A stretch of 5,845 nucleotides of DNA from Porticoccus sp033791605 (lineage in GTDB: Bacteria > Pseudomonadota > Gammaproteobacteria > Pseudomonadales > Porticoccaceae), in assembly GCA_033791605.1 (NCBI GenBank), contig JASJGJ010000050.1:1-5845 (forward strand), in the 5' to 3' direction. Of the stretch, positions 1 to 5,662 are shown in pieces. The position numbers and the translations under genes were made by a program. The stretch's first letter is position 1, and every line of letters starts with the position of its first letter. The notes beneath the pieces were generated by a model. That model made no database searches and had not been told where the DNA came from. It saw only the letters and a list, made by a program, of their open reading frames with translations.

Positions 1-102
1 CATGCCAATCACCGCAATGAGTGATTCTATCGAAAGAGTAGACATTCCACTCATGCCCTGACCAATATTACAACCATGGGCGAAGATCGAACCGGTGCCC
101 AT
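1..102 (-). pseudogene. Displaced C-terminal part of the YeeE/YedE gene (runs off window)
   Basis: In a different minus-strand frame from the upstream ORF, bases 102 to 1 stay open for 34 codons and read as the typical YeeE/YedE C-terminal motif: GTGSIFAHGCNIGQGMSG followed by a further helix-like stretch ending at the window edge. Its cysteine, in the AHGCNIG motif, would be about residue 299 if the 22-bp duplication were removed, which fits the third conserved cysteine of TsuA-type transporters. This shows that the gene was once continuous through the edge of the window and that the frame break at 103-146 is the only visible lesion. Its 3' end is not in the window. Confidence 0.8.
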
Positions 103-988
103 TAGCCCGCCACCGAGGATCGCCTAGAGCGCCACCGAGGATCGCCATTTTAGCCATTCCCTTTCCGGGCGCAGTAATCTTAAATTGTCTGGCTGCTAAT
201 GCGAGCAACAAAGAAACAATGGCAGTACCTGCTACGAACGATACCGCAAAGGATATAGCTGGCATACGCCCTGACATCATAAAATAACCAAAACGCGCCA
301 GTGGTCCAGACACGGTAACGGATGAAGGCTTGGCAGGCATAAATTCAACCTGAGCTAACACGCCGGTGATGTACCAGCCAACAATTACCAGCCCACCAAC
401 GATGCACCCAACAATCAGCATGGTTTTATCCGGACTTCGTTGCCAGCCTTTATAGACAAAAAATAATATAACCGCGTCCACTACGGCCAGTACTAACCAT
501 GATGGCATTGACAACAGTGAAGCAATGCCTGCATCCGTCGTTAACTCAATGGCGGTAGCCTGCATAAGGCTTACACGAACAGGCTCAAGAAAACCAAACT
601 GGACAATGGCTGCAACAAGTACAAATGAAACAAGGGCGATAAGTGCGTGGATACTGCCTTCCATAGTCCTAACAAGTGTGCGCGCCGCACAGCCACCGGC
701 CAGTGTTGCGCCCATACCAAAAACGATGCCTCCAAAGGCTGCCCCAAACCAGTCCAGTTTACTATCGCGATAGGATGACTCAGCAATAGCAACAATCTCG
801 GCCATTTCCAGTAGCTGGGTACCGCTAATCGCTACCAACAGGGCTGCAGCAAAAGCCAAAGCCTGACGGAAATCGCTAATCAGCATTACATTACTAGTAC
901 TCGCAACCAGGCAGAAACGAAAGCGCTGAACCAGAACTGCGAACACAGCACCCACGCTCAGGCCGCCAAATACTAACCATTCATTCAT
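68..988 (-). CDS. YeeE/YedE family sulfur-compound transporter, C-terminus frameshifted
   Basis: A very hydrophobic inner-membrane protein of the YeeE/YedE (DUF395) family, whose characterised member TsuA takes up thiosulfate through conserved cysteines. Visible family marks, numbered from the ATG at 988, are Cys26 in an FRFCLVAS segment near the first membrane helix and Cys100 in a GATLAGGCAART motif; many membrane segments follow. I chose the ATG at 988; an in-frame GTG at 997 is three codons upstream and neither start has a strong ribosome binding site. After about residue 284 the product switches to a non-family tail (DPRWRANG...) and stops at 68, because a 22-bp tandem duplication at 103-146 shifts the frame. 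The third conserved cysteine is therefore lost from this product. Family assignment is strong; substrate (thiosulfate or another sulfur species) is inference. The last gene of the left minus-strand group, 129 bases after the 88-residue gene. Confidence 0.85.
   Translation of the reverse strand: MNEWLVFGGLSVGAVFAVLVQRFRFCLVASTSNVMLISDFRQALAFAAALLVAISGTQLLEMAEIVAIAESSYRDSKLDWFGAAFGGIVFGMGATLAGGCAARTLVRTMEGSIHALIALVSFVLVAAIVQFGFLEPVRVSLMQATAIELTTDAGIASLLSMPSWLVLAVVDAVILFFVYKGWQRSPDKTMLIVGCIVGGLVIVGWYITGVLAQVEFMPAKPSSVTVSGPLARFGYFMMSGRMPAISFAVSFVAGTAIVSLLLALAARQFKITAPGKGMAKMAILGGALGDPRWRANGHRFDLRPWL
103..146. repeat. 22-bp imperfect tandem duplication
   Basis: Two adjacent 22-bp units, 103-124 and 125-146, match at 20 of 22 positions; the shared 16-base core is gccaccgaggatcgcc (109-124 and 131-146), and the preceding six bases differ as tagccc and tagagc. 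Because 22 is not a multiple of three, the extra copy shifts the reading frame of the YeeE/YedE gene. Removing either copy restores a continuous family-like reading frame into the HGCNIG motif. Confidence 0.92.
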
Positions 989-1117
989 TTCGCCCACATC
1001 GTTACTTCGTCACTCTTAACTGCCTGTCAACGGCACTGAGGCCGACTCAACCACGCAAGCAGGGGCAGCGCTGCTAATCCACACGGGTATTTCACATTCT
1101 TTCTTAAAAAATGCGCG

Positions 1118-1384
1118 TTATCGAGCCGATAGAGAATTTCGCACATCAAGGCTGACCCTGTCGATATCTTCCTGTACTTCAACAGCGCTTCTCTCGTAAA
1201 CAATCTCCCTACCCATAACCGTTCCAACATATGCTGATCCGTTTCGAGTCGGCTTCAACTCACATTTAACGCTGTGCACACCTTCACCCAAGACGATCTC
1301 TATCACAGTAGCGCGCTTACTGAAGACGACAACCTCCATATCCTTCCCATTTTCCATCTTCACTTTTATTTTCTCGGCGTCCAT
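1118..1384 (-). CDS. Small conserved-looking protein of unknown function (88 aa)
   Basis: An 88-residue soluble, charged protein with no signal peptide or membrane segment. The ATG at 1384 is supported by a GGGAG ribosome binding site (complement of 1394-1398) nine bases upstream. The sequence alternates short hydrophobic strands (MEVVVF, VIEIVLGEG, AYVGTVMGREIVY) with charged turns, which suggests a small beta-rich fold; a single cysteine sits at residue 41 in HSVKCELKPTR. It resembles uncharacterised small proteins of pseudomonads and relatives from memory, but I cannot name a family or a function. It lies 55 bases downstream of the 82-residue gene on the same strand and may share its transcript. 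The spacer between them carries three 11-bp repeats that could bind a regulator. Confidence 0.7.
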   Translation of the reverse strand: MDAEKIKVKMENGKDMEVVVFSKRATVIEIVLGEGVHSVKCELKPTRNGSAYVGTVMGREIVYERSAVEVQEDIDRVSLDVRNSLSAR

Positions 1385-1410
1385 TATTATCAGCTCCCAT
1401 GCCTCAATCG

Positions 1411-1443
1411 TTCTGTTTTAGTTCTGTTTAAGTTATGTTTTAT
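1411..1443. repeat. Three tandem copies of an 11-bp unit
   Basis: Consecutive units read ttctgttttag (1411-1421), ttctgtttaag (1422-1432) and ttatgttttat (1433-1443). Copies one and two match at 10 of 11 positions and copy three matches copy one at 9 of 11. The array fills most of the short gap between the two small minus-strand genes and overlaps the stop codon of the upstream one. A period of 11 bases is close to one helical turn, as in arrays of regulator sites, but the sequence is AT-rich and simple slippage is also possible. Confidence 0.6.
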
Positions 1444-1688
1444 TTGTCTTCCCTAATCACGATGCCAGATTCATAATTTATTGCGCCGTTATCTTCCAGC
1501 ACGCCGACTTCCTCACCCTCTTTGTCCTCTATCACAATTACTGGGGGCTCACTGATGGACCGACGTACAAATTTTAACCTCCAACCATATTTTTCAACAG
1601 TACCCATAATCGCCTGCTGTAATTCATTTAGGTACTCCACCACATTATCGGGTATCGCCTTTTCACCTTTGCATTTATCAATATTCAT
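1440..1688 (-). CDS. Small conserved-looking protein of unknown function (82 aa)
   Basis: An 82-residue soluble protein. I chose the ATG at 1688 because AAAAGGTGG (complement of 1692-1700) stands just upstream with suitable spacing; the frame can be extended six codons to a TTG, but that start has no binding site. The N-terminal half (VVEYLNELQQAIMGTVEKYGW) looks helical, followed by a beta-like half with WRLKFVRR around residues 37-43, PPVIVIEDKEG at 48-58, GVLEDNGAIN at 62-71 and IVIREDK at the end. Acidic overall in the C-terminal half. I recall similar unannotated small proteins in pseudomonads but no assigned function. It lies 86 bases after the hydrolase gene and 55 before the 88-residue gene, all on the minus strand. 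Confidence 0.7.
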   Translation of the reverse strand: MNIDKCKGEKAIPDNVVEYLNELQQAIMGTVEKYGWRLKFVRRSISEPPVIVIEDKEGEEVGVLEDNGAINYESGIVIREDK

Positions 1689-1691
1689 AAG

Positions 1692-1700
1692 CCACCTTTT
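1692..1700 (-). promoter_or_regulatory. Ribosome binding site that fixes the 82-aa start
   Basis: On the minus strand the bases AAAAGGTGG precede the ATG at 1688, with AGG six bases from the start codon. This favours the internal ATG over the upstream TTG at 1706. Confidence 0.65.
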
Positions 1701-1715
1701 AGGCAAAAATAGTTC

Positions 1716-1732
1716 AAAAGGTCTGGCCTTTT
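1716..1732. terminator. Weak hairpin between hydrolase and 82-aa gene
   Basis: The inverted repeat aaaagg / ccttttt has a 6-bp stem (1716-1721 with 1727-1732) and a 5-base loop, 43 bases after the hydrolase stop codon. On the minus strand it is followed by a partly T-rich stretch (GAACTATTTTTG). The stem has only two G:C pairs, so termination would be inefficient at best; it may partly separate the hydrolase transcript from the small genes. Confidence 0.25.
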
Positions 1733-1774
1733 TACTCCCGACTTTGTGTCCCTAGCCATATATTTTTCACCATT

Positions 1775-3127
1775 TTATTTTTCGTTAACCTTATTGGCAT
1801 TGGCAATCGGTGTCGTTGAAATAGCAATCAGGTCACGGACAAATGCAACAATCTGTGGTCGCCATATATCATTGTGGTTATTGCTCAATTCTTTATCCAC
1901 CTTGATATTCAAATATGGATTTAGAGGCGTAGTACGTTTCAATGACTCAAGAGTACTACCTTCAAAAACTACTGCGGCCTCATTCGTATGGTTTGCCCAG
2001 ATTGTCTGAAGCTGCTTGATTTGAAAACCATCTTTCCGCAATCCTTTGTCTGTCGTTGGCTTCAGTTCGTGGGTAAGGTAGGGCTTAAAATGTCCTACTG
2101 TGTTTCGGTCAGCCTCACCTTCGCTAAGTCGCATTTCCTGCATCCCTTTATTGCCAGACTTTGTGCAGTAGTGGCGATCCAAAGTGACATGTGAATCAAG
2201 CATCGTAGAAAAAAATCGGCCAACAGAAAATGCATATTTGGTTGCGTAATCTGCCTCAGAGGTAAGAATAGCAAGCTTGGGAAGTTGCGTTTTGAAATAG
2301 CCCCTACAGCCTTCTTGCGATAAATCATAAAGTGATGAGAAACGCAGTGCTTCGAAGGCAGGATTCATAAGCACAACCAAATCACCAAAGCCTTTAGCAT
2401 TGCCTTTGAATGTCTTTCCTCGCTTGCTATCAATAAACCGATCAGCCAATATTTTTTGTAATGAGGCATAGACAACCGCCCCACCAAAACTATGGCCAAT
2501 TACCACCAGACGGCTATTCATTGGCGGTGGATTCTCTTCTTCCATTCCTATTTTAACATTGACGATCTCCTCCAATTTCAGCAACACCTCAGTAACACCC
2601 TGCTGGCCGACATTGTGTGCAGTGTTCTTGCGATCCCAAAATGTTACATTATTGACGTACGGCACACTGATTGAATCACCGCGCCAGCCAACATACAATC
2701 CAAGCACCTTTCGTTTTTTGCGGCTCTGCTGCTTACTGCCGGCATCTTCCATATTAGACACTTGGGTTAACATTTTACGAAATGATACTATATTGCCATC
2801 CTCTGGCTGCGCGCGGTGATGCCAACCATGCACAAAGGTTATTATTAACACGTCATCATCAATTGCTAACCGTTGGTACTCATCAAGCATTGCATCCATC
2901 TGCTTACGGTCACGTAACTGGCCTTTATCGTCGTACTCCACAAAAGCCAACCGGTACTCATCCTTCCCATCCGGCGCATGCACCTGCAGTGCATTCTCAA
3001 CACAATCACCCGGTGCCTTGTATTGACAGGCCTGATAGTCACTCCGATAAATTTCATTACTGGAACATGCCGCCAACAACAGAACTAGTGTTAGTGAAAA
3101 AAAGTTTCGGGAAATATGATGATCCAT
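1775..3127 (-). CDS. Lipoprotein with alpha/beta-hydrolase fold (lipase/esterase-like)
   Basis: A 450-residue envelope protein. Residues 1-21 form a lipoprotein signal: a short polar start, hydrophobic FFSLTLVLLL and lipobox LAAC with Cys21. Ser follows the cysteine, so outer-membrane sorting is expected. Numbered from this start, the hydrolase core shows the oxyanion-region motif FVHGWHH at about 98-104 and the nucleophile elbow GHSFGG with Ser213. Candidate acids are Glu291 or Asp293 in LTSEADYATKY, and the candidate histidine is His418 in NNHNDIW. A lysine/arginine-rich loop (KQQSRKKRKV) lies near 133-142. The start at 3127 is chosen over the ATG at 3142 because GGAGAG sits seven bases upstream of it and the earlier ATG has none. 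Substrate cannot be told; a lipid or ester is inference. The gene diverges from the cytochrome gene and is followed by two small unknown genes. Confidence 0.85.
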   Translation of the reverse strand: MDHHISRNFFSLTLVLLLAACSSNEIYRSDYQACQYKAPGDCVENALQVHAPDGKDEYRLAFVEYDDKGQLRDRKQMDAMLDEYQRLAIDDDVLIITFVHGWHHRAQPEDGNIVSFRKMLTQVSNMEDAGSKQQSRKKRKVLGLYVGWRGDSISVPYVNNVTFWDRKNTAHNVGQQGVTEVLLKLEEIVNVKIGMEEENPPPMNSRLVVIGHSFGGAVVYASLQKILADRFIDSKRGKTFKGNAKGFGDLVVLMNPAFEALRFSSLYDLSQEGCRGYFKTQLPKLAILTSEADYATKYAFSVGRFFSTMLDSHVTLDRHYCTKSGNKGMQEMRLSEGEADRNTVGHFKPYLTHELKPTTDKGLRKDGFQIKQLQTIWANHTNEAAVVFEGSTLESLKRTTPLNPYLNIKVDKELSNNHNDIWRPQIVAFVRDLIAISTTPIANANKVNEK

Positions 3128-3134
3128 AGAGGCG

Positions 3135-3140
3135 CTCTCC
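3135..3140 (-). promoter_or_regulatory. Ribosome binding site of the lipoprotein hydrolase
   Basis: GGAGAG on the minus strand, seven bases before the ATG at 3127. It overlaps the in-frame upstream ATG at 3142, which has only AT-rich sequence ahead of it, so it decides the start in favour of 3127. Confidence 0.7.
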
Positions 3141-3257
3141 ATTTATGTTTTATTTGACAAATGCAGCCAGCATTGTCCATGTTTTTTCTAAAGATTCACT
3201 TTAACGAGGTCTATTTATATGAGTCCCCTTCAATTCGGCCCTCTTAATTTCACACAT

Positions 3258-3286
3258 TCGACGTTGGTATAAATTTGGCCTATATT
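3258..3286 (+). promoter_or_regulatory. Candidate sigma70-type promoter of the cytochrome gene
   Basis: A -35-like tcgacg (3258-3263, 4 of 6 consensus matches) and a -10-like tatatt (3281-3286, 5 of 6) are separated by 17 bases. The predicted start near 3293 would leave a very short leader that still holds the gaggt ribosome binding site at 3296-3300, which weakens the call a little. Confidence 0.4.
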
Positions 3287-3305
3287 GTGAGTATCGAGGT
3301 ATACA

Positions 3306-3689
3306 ATGAGTCGAATTCCCACCTTCAAGATAATCGCTGTACTTGTGGTCTGCTTTAGTGCCGCATTATTCGCTAATATGAATAGTAATGAGCCTGCAAA
3401 TCCCCAAACGACCACGCCGACCAAGCAGGTATCGGATAAACTCGCCACGACACCCATAAGCAATCGCGGTCAATTGCTCTATGAAAATCACTGCACTGGC
3501 TGCCACGAAAGCCGTGTTTATATTCGTGAAAAACGCAAATCACGCTCAGTAACAGACATTGCTAAGTGGGTATTACGTTGGTCACAGCACCTCAAACTAG
3601 ACTGGACCCGCTCGGAAATTAACGATGTTACCGAATACCTGAACCAGCACTTTTATCAACTTCCAGATGTAAATATTGATAACAGCTAA
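3306..3689 (+). CDS. Exported monoheme cytochrome c (127 aa)
   Basis: A small periplasmic or membrane-tethered c-type cytochrome. Residues 7-23 form a hydrophobic signal or anchor ending in AALFA, with probable cleavage after Ala23 but no certain site. A Thr/Pro/Asn-rich linker covers roughly 25-50. The heme-binding motif CTGCH is at 63-67, after the helix NRGQLLYENH typical of class I cytochromes. The C-terminal helix EINDVTEYLNQHFYQL (104-119) matches the usual closing helix of the fold. There is no methionine after the heme motif, so the sixth iron ligand is not the usual Met; His95 and His115 are candidates. The ATG is supported by gaggt five bases upstream. This is the only plus-strand gene here; it converges on the methyltransferase remnant 21 bases away. 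The HESRVYIREKRK segment after the heme recalls small cytochromes of sulfur-oxidising proteobacteria, but a redox partner cannot be inferred. Confidence 0.85.
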   Translation: MSRIPTFKIIAVLVVCFSAALFANMNSNEPANPQTTTPTKQVSDKLATTPISNRGQLLYENHCTGCHESRVYIREKRKSRSVTDIAKWVLRWSQHLKLDWTRSEINDVTEYLNQHFYQLPDVNIDNS

Positions 3690-3710
3690 CACCCGGCACA
3701 CTATCATTCA

Positions 3711-3908
3711 CTAATAGAGGCTCCCTCTTTTACCATTGAGCTTTGGCAGTAAGCGCCCTGTTCTTTTCTGATATAGCTCGTATTCAGCACCAAATTGACT
3801 GAGTAACTGCCGTTCTTCTCGCTGCACTCGAAACCGGTAAATCATTGCAATCGCAAGCAACCCAAATGGCCCTGCCAGCCAGTAATCAATAAGCAAAACA
3901 GCTCCCAA
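3711..3908 (-). pseudogene. C-terminal remnant of an ICMT/PEMT-like membrane methyltransferase
   Basis: Only about 65 residues remain. They start with a hydrophobic segment (LLIDYWLAGPFGLLAIAMIY) and continue into REERQLLSQFGAEYELYQKRTGRLLPKL, the characteristic C-terminal signature of the isoprenylcysteine carboxyl methyltransferase / phospholipid methyltransferase superfamily, which uses S-adenosylmethionine. Full family members have several more membrane helices upstream, but here the frame is closed by a TAG at 3915-3917 and the preceding DNA is the tail of the YCII gene. The only in-frame start is a TTG at 3908 without a good ribosome binding site. I read it as a 5'-deleted, probably non-functional gene; translation as a small membrane protein cannot be excluded. 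Confidence 0.7.
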
Positions 3909-3914
3909 AAAATA

Positions 3915-3972
3915 CTAACCTAGCATCTTCATTAGCTCTGAAACCTCAAGCGAGCCGCCCACGTCAAGAATG
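3915..3972 (-). pseudogene. Displaced C-terminal tail of the YCII-family gene
   Basis: In the frame next to that of the YCII ORF, the minus strand reads ILDVGGSLEVSELMKMLG followed by a TAG at 3915-3917. This is the expected C-terminal part of YciI-like proteins, which usually end their core with a Cys-Pro, Leu-Asp, Gly-Gly, Val-Glu-Val series. Insertion of two bases near 3972-3976 (for instance restoring a Cys codon to give AKACPILDVGG) would join it to the upstream ORF and give a protein of about 105 residues. Confidence 0.7.
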
Positions 3973-4230
3973 GGAAGCCTTTGCCATCGACAGTGCTGTC
4001 TCCATAGAATCCGTCTCAACGATTGTGAAACCTGACATTGACGTTGTACCTCCAACGGTAACAGAGCCATCAGGGTTTACTGTAGATGTATCCTTAAGCG
4101 GATTAGCCGGACTTACCGCAGAGTCGCCCAAAGACGATAACCATTCTTTATATTTCGAGAAATGTTGTTTACCTTCCTCTGGGCTAGAAGGCGGATTGCC
4201 ACCTAGATAAGTAATTATGTATTGAGACAT
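3964..4230 (-). CDS. YCII (YciI-like) family protein, C-terminus frameshifted
   Basis: A small cytoplasmic protein of the YciI-like ferredoxin-fold family, dimeric alpha-beta-barrel proteins whose biochemical role is mostly undefined. Family marks are the N-terminal strand YIITYLGG, the PSSPEEGKQHFSKYKEWLSSLG helix region at about 14-35 with His23 at the conserved histidine position, and the PANPLKDTSTV and SGFTIVETDSMETALSMAK segments. The ATG at 4230 is well supported by GGAAGGAG with AGGAG eight bases upstream. The product ends early with AKASHS at 3964, whereas homologues continue with a CPxLD-GG motif that is found in another frame just downstream; a loss of two bases or gain of one explains this. 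The gene follows the DUF5062-like gene after 62 bases and abuts the methyltransferase remnant. Confidence 0.8.
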   Translation of the reverse strand: MSQYIITYLGGNPPSSPEEGKQHFSKYKEWLSSLGDSAVSPANPLKDTSTVNPDGSVTVGGTTSMSGFTIVETDSMETALSMAKASHS

Positions 4231-4238
4231 CAGCGCTT

Positions 4239-4246
4239 CTCCTTCC
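4239..4246 (-). promoter_or_regulatory. Ribosome binding site of the YCII gene
   Basis: GGAAGGAG on the minus strand, ending eight bases before the ATG at 4230. It is among the strongest Shine-Dalgarno matches in the window and confirms that start. Confidence 0.65.
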
Positions 4247-4288
4247 TTGGGAATGAAATTTACTGCACTGCAAATAATAGAAACAGTG

Positions 4289-4305
4289 GGGCTCAGCCCG
4301 AGCCC
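4289..4305 (-). terminator. Candidate intrinsic terminator of the DUF5062-like gene
   Basis: A perfect 6-bp GC-rich stem, GGGCTC and GAGCCC, encloses a 5-base loop and overlaps the stop codon at 4293-4295. The minus strand then runs CACTG followed by the T-rich TTTCTATTATTT. The interrupted T-tract means it may be a weak terminator or an attenuating hairpin ahead of the YCII gene. Confidence 0.4.
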
Positions 4306-4580
4306 TTAGACGCTGAAGATGCATCCAAAAGTGGCTTTACCCCATTCGTTTGTTTCGATGCCCAAATTGCTAATTTGTGTCTTATGGTTTTCTGAGAAAT
4401 ATCAACTTCAGGAATGGGACTTATTAGCTTGTCGTGAATCAGCAGCCGATAAATATATTCCAGCTTATCATTGGCCGAATCAGTGGCCTCGAATTCAACA
4501 GCGCCTCGCTTTTCGCCATACTCAACGCCCAAAGCAATCGCCTTTTTGACCAATTCCTTTTCGTCTTTTAATTTTTTCAT
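4293..4580 (-). CDS. DUF5062-like small protein (95 aa)
   Basis: A 95-residue soluble, mostly helical protein. The start MKKLKDEKELVKKAIALGVEYGEKRG, then the central TDSANDKLEYIYRLLIHDKLISPIP (about 33-57) and a final TIRHKLAIWASKQ (about 64-76), match my memory of the DUF5062 family of marine gammaproteobacteria, which has no assigned function; I cannot verify this by search. The C-terminal SSASKGSG is low-complexity. The ATG at 4580 is preceded by GAGAAG (complement of 4584-4589); the frame can be extended upstream to a TTG at 4631, but that start has no binding site. It lies between the phosphatase and YCII genes on the same strand, with about 126 bases upstream that could hold its own promoter. 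Confidence 0.65.
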   Translation of the reverse strand: MKKLKDEKELVKKAIALGVEYGEKRGAVEFEATDSANDKLEYIYRLLIHDKLISPIPEVDISQKTIRHKLAIWASKQTNGVKPLLDASSASKGSG

Positions 4581-4643
4581 TGGCTTCTCAGTAATGTGGA
4601 GAAATAATGTTACCCATTCGTTTACCGACAACTATTTATCTTA

Positions 4644-4673
4644 ATTCAAAGCGGTTGTATGGATGACCGTCAA
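4644..4673 (-). promoter_or_regulatory. Weak candidate promoter of the DUF5062-like gene
   Basis: On the minus strand a TTGACG (complement of 4668-4673, 5 of 6 matches to the -35 consensus) is followed after 18 bases by TTGAAT (complement of 4644-4649, 4 of 6 matches to the -10 consensus). The -10 is poor, so this is only a suggestion. Confidence 0.22.
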
Positions 4674-4706
4674 AGTTGTACATCACTACAGTTGACCCGA
4701 CTTATT

Positions 4707-5510
4707 TTAGTTCATATTTAGATAGCTAACCCAATCTTCAAACAATTTACTGTTCACCGCAGCAACACATGAACGTCCTTTTAGCTCCGCTTCAAAAATC
4801 GGTTCCCCCTCAAGCGTGCACGAGGGAGCACCTGTTTGTTGAAAAATAAATTGTCCCGCTGCGTAATCCCAGATGTTTGAACGGCCGTGTAAATATACCT
4901 GCACGCGATTTGTCGCCAGCCAGCACCAGTCCAACGCCACCGAACCAAAACTCCGTTGAGATTTATACGGTGGCGATACCGCCATTCGCGACGCCAAGGT
5001 CCGATCAAGGCGCTTAAAGTCTACCAGGGCGATACTTTGACCTAAATCAAACTGAGTTGGTAAATCGTTCTTCTCTAGCGGTTCAATCGGCGCGCCATTC
5101 AACATGGCCGAGGAAGACAGATCAGCATGAAACAACTCATCACGAACGGGATCATACACAACACCCAAAATCACCCTGCCGTTTTCAATAAGCGCCAGTG
5201 AAATTGAATAATAGGGAATACCCGCTGAAAAATTATTGGTACCATCCAAGGGATCTAAACACCACAACGGCTTTCCCGCTGACAAACAACGCCCTTGCTC
5301 GGCTGCAGACATCTCTTCACCCAGAACAATGGAACCCGGATACAGATCCTGCAAAGCACCGGACAACCTTTCTTGAACAATAAAATCAGCCTCCGTCACG
5401 ATGCTGCCATCATCCTTAAACGAAACCGGAACTCGCGAAAACCGCGGCAGCAATTCTTCTTGTCCTGTATCGCGAATGAGCCGATGCAATAATTGTTGGT
5501 CAACACTCAT
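4707..5510 (-). CDS. Inositol monophosphatase family protein
   Basis: A 267-residue magnesium-dependent phosphatase of the inositol monophosphatase superfamily, the same length as E. coli SuhB. Numbered from the ATG at 5510, the metal-binding motifs are all present. These are GEE at 64-66, the core DPLDGTNNF with Asp86 and Asp89, and the closing WDYAAG with Asp215. The segment AGIPYYSISLALIENGRVILGVVYDP after the core fits the phosphatase fold. The family includes inositol-1-phosphatases, fructose-1,6-bisphosphatases and the 3'-phosphoadenosine nucleotidase CysQ; the exact substrate is not clear from sequence. The frame can be extended 20 codons to a TTG at 5570, but this would give an atypical N-terminus, so the ATG is preferred even though its ribosome binding site (CGAG) is weak. 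It follows rsgA by 152 bases on the same strand; I saw no convincing promoter in that gap. Confidence 0.88.
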   Translation of the reverse strand: MSVDQQLLHRLIRDTGQEELLPRFSRVPVSFKDDGSIVTEADFIVQERLSGALQDLYPGSIVLGEEMSAAEQGRCLSAGKPLWCLDPLDGTNNFSAGIPYYSISLALIENGRVILGVVYDPVRDELFHADLSSSAMLNGAPIEPLEKNDLPTQFDLGQSIALVDFKRLDRTLASRMAVSPPYKSQRSFGSVALDWCWLATNRVQVYLHGRSNIWDYAAGQFIFQQTGAPSCTLEGEPIFEAELKGRSCVAAVNSKLFEDWVSYLNMN

Positions 5511-5662
5511 ATTATTTACTCGTTTTAGCGTATCTCTGAAATCAGTGGCTGGTTTGCTGGACAGCCTCAACGGAGCAGAAAAAATGAAGTGTATGTTCTT
5601 ATTTTTTGATGCTTTTTACTAACACTTGTAGATCTTTGGATAATCACAATAAGCAAGCCCAC

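Noticed and set aside
1025..1030. A perfect TTGACA on the minus strand ahead of the YeeE/YedE gene.
   Set aside because: No recognisable -10 lies 16-18 bases downstream (the bases there read AAGTAA), and a start there would leave almost no leader, so I did not call a promoter.
1065..1074. Ten-base palindrome gcagcgctgc upstream of the YeeE/YedE gene.
   Set aside because: A single short palindrome with no repeat elsewhere in the window; not enough to call an operator.
1027..1230. A 67-codon minus-strand frame overlapping the 3' part of the 88-residue gene, ending in a hydrophobic YPCGLAALPLLAWL stretch.
   Set aside because: It mostly overlaps a better-supported gene, has no clear ribosome binding site and no family resemblance; likely chance.
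2782..3129. A 115-codon plus-strand frame opposite the hydrolase N-terminus.
   Set aside because: Its composition (His/Pro-rich) is the usual antisense shadow of a coding strand and the opposite frame has clear signal peptide and motifs.
1..3689. A sulfur-oxidation system linking the YeeE/YedE transporter with the cytochrome c.
   Set aside because: The two genes are on opposite strands, about 2.3 kb apart, with unrelated genes between, and no Sox, Dsr or rhodanese gene is visible in the window.
3716..3728. Inverted repeat agagg-ctc-cctct followed by a few Ts just after the cytochrome gene.
   Set aside because: The stem is only five pairs with a three-base loop and a short T-run, and it lies within the methyltransferase remnant; too weak for a terminator call.
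5511..5570. A 20-codon in-frame upstream extension of the phosphatase to a TTG.
   Set aside because: The 267-residue form from the ATG at 5510 matches the normal family length, and the extension has no family-like sequence or binding site.
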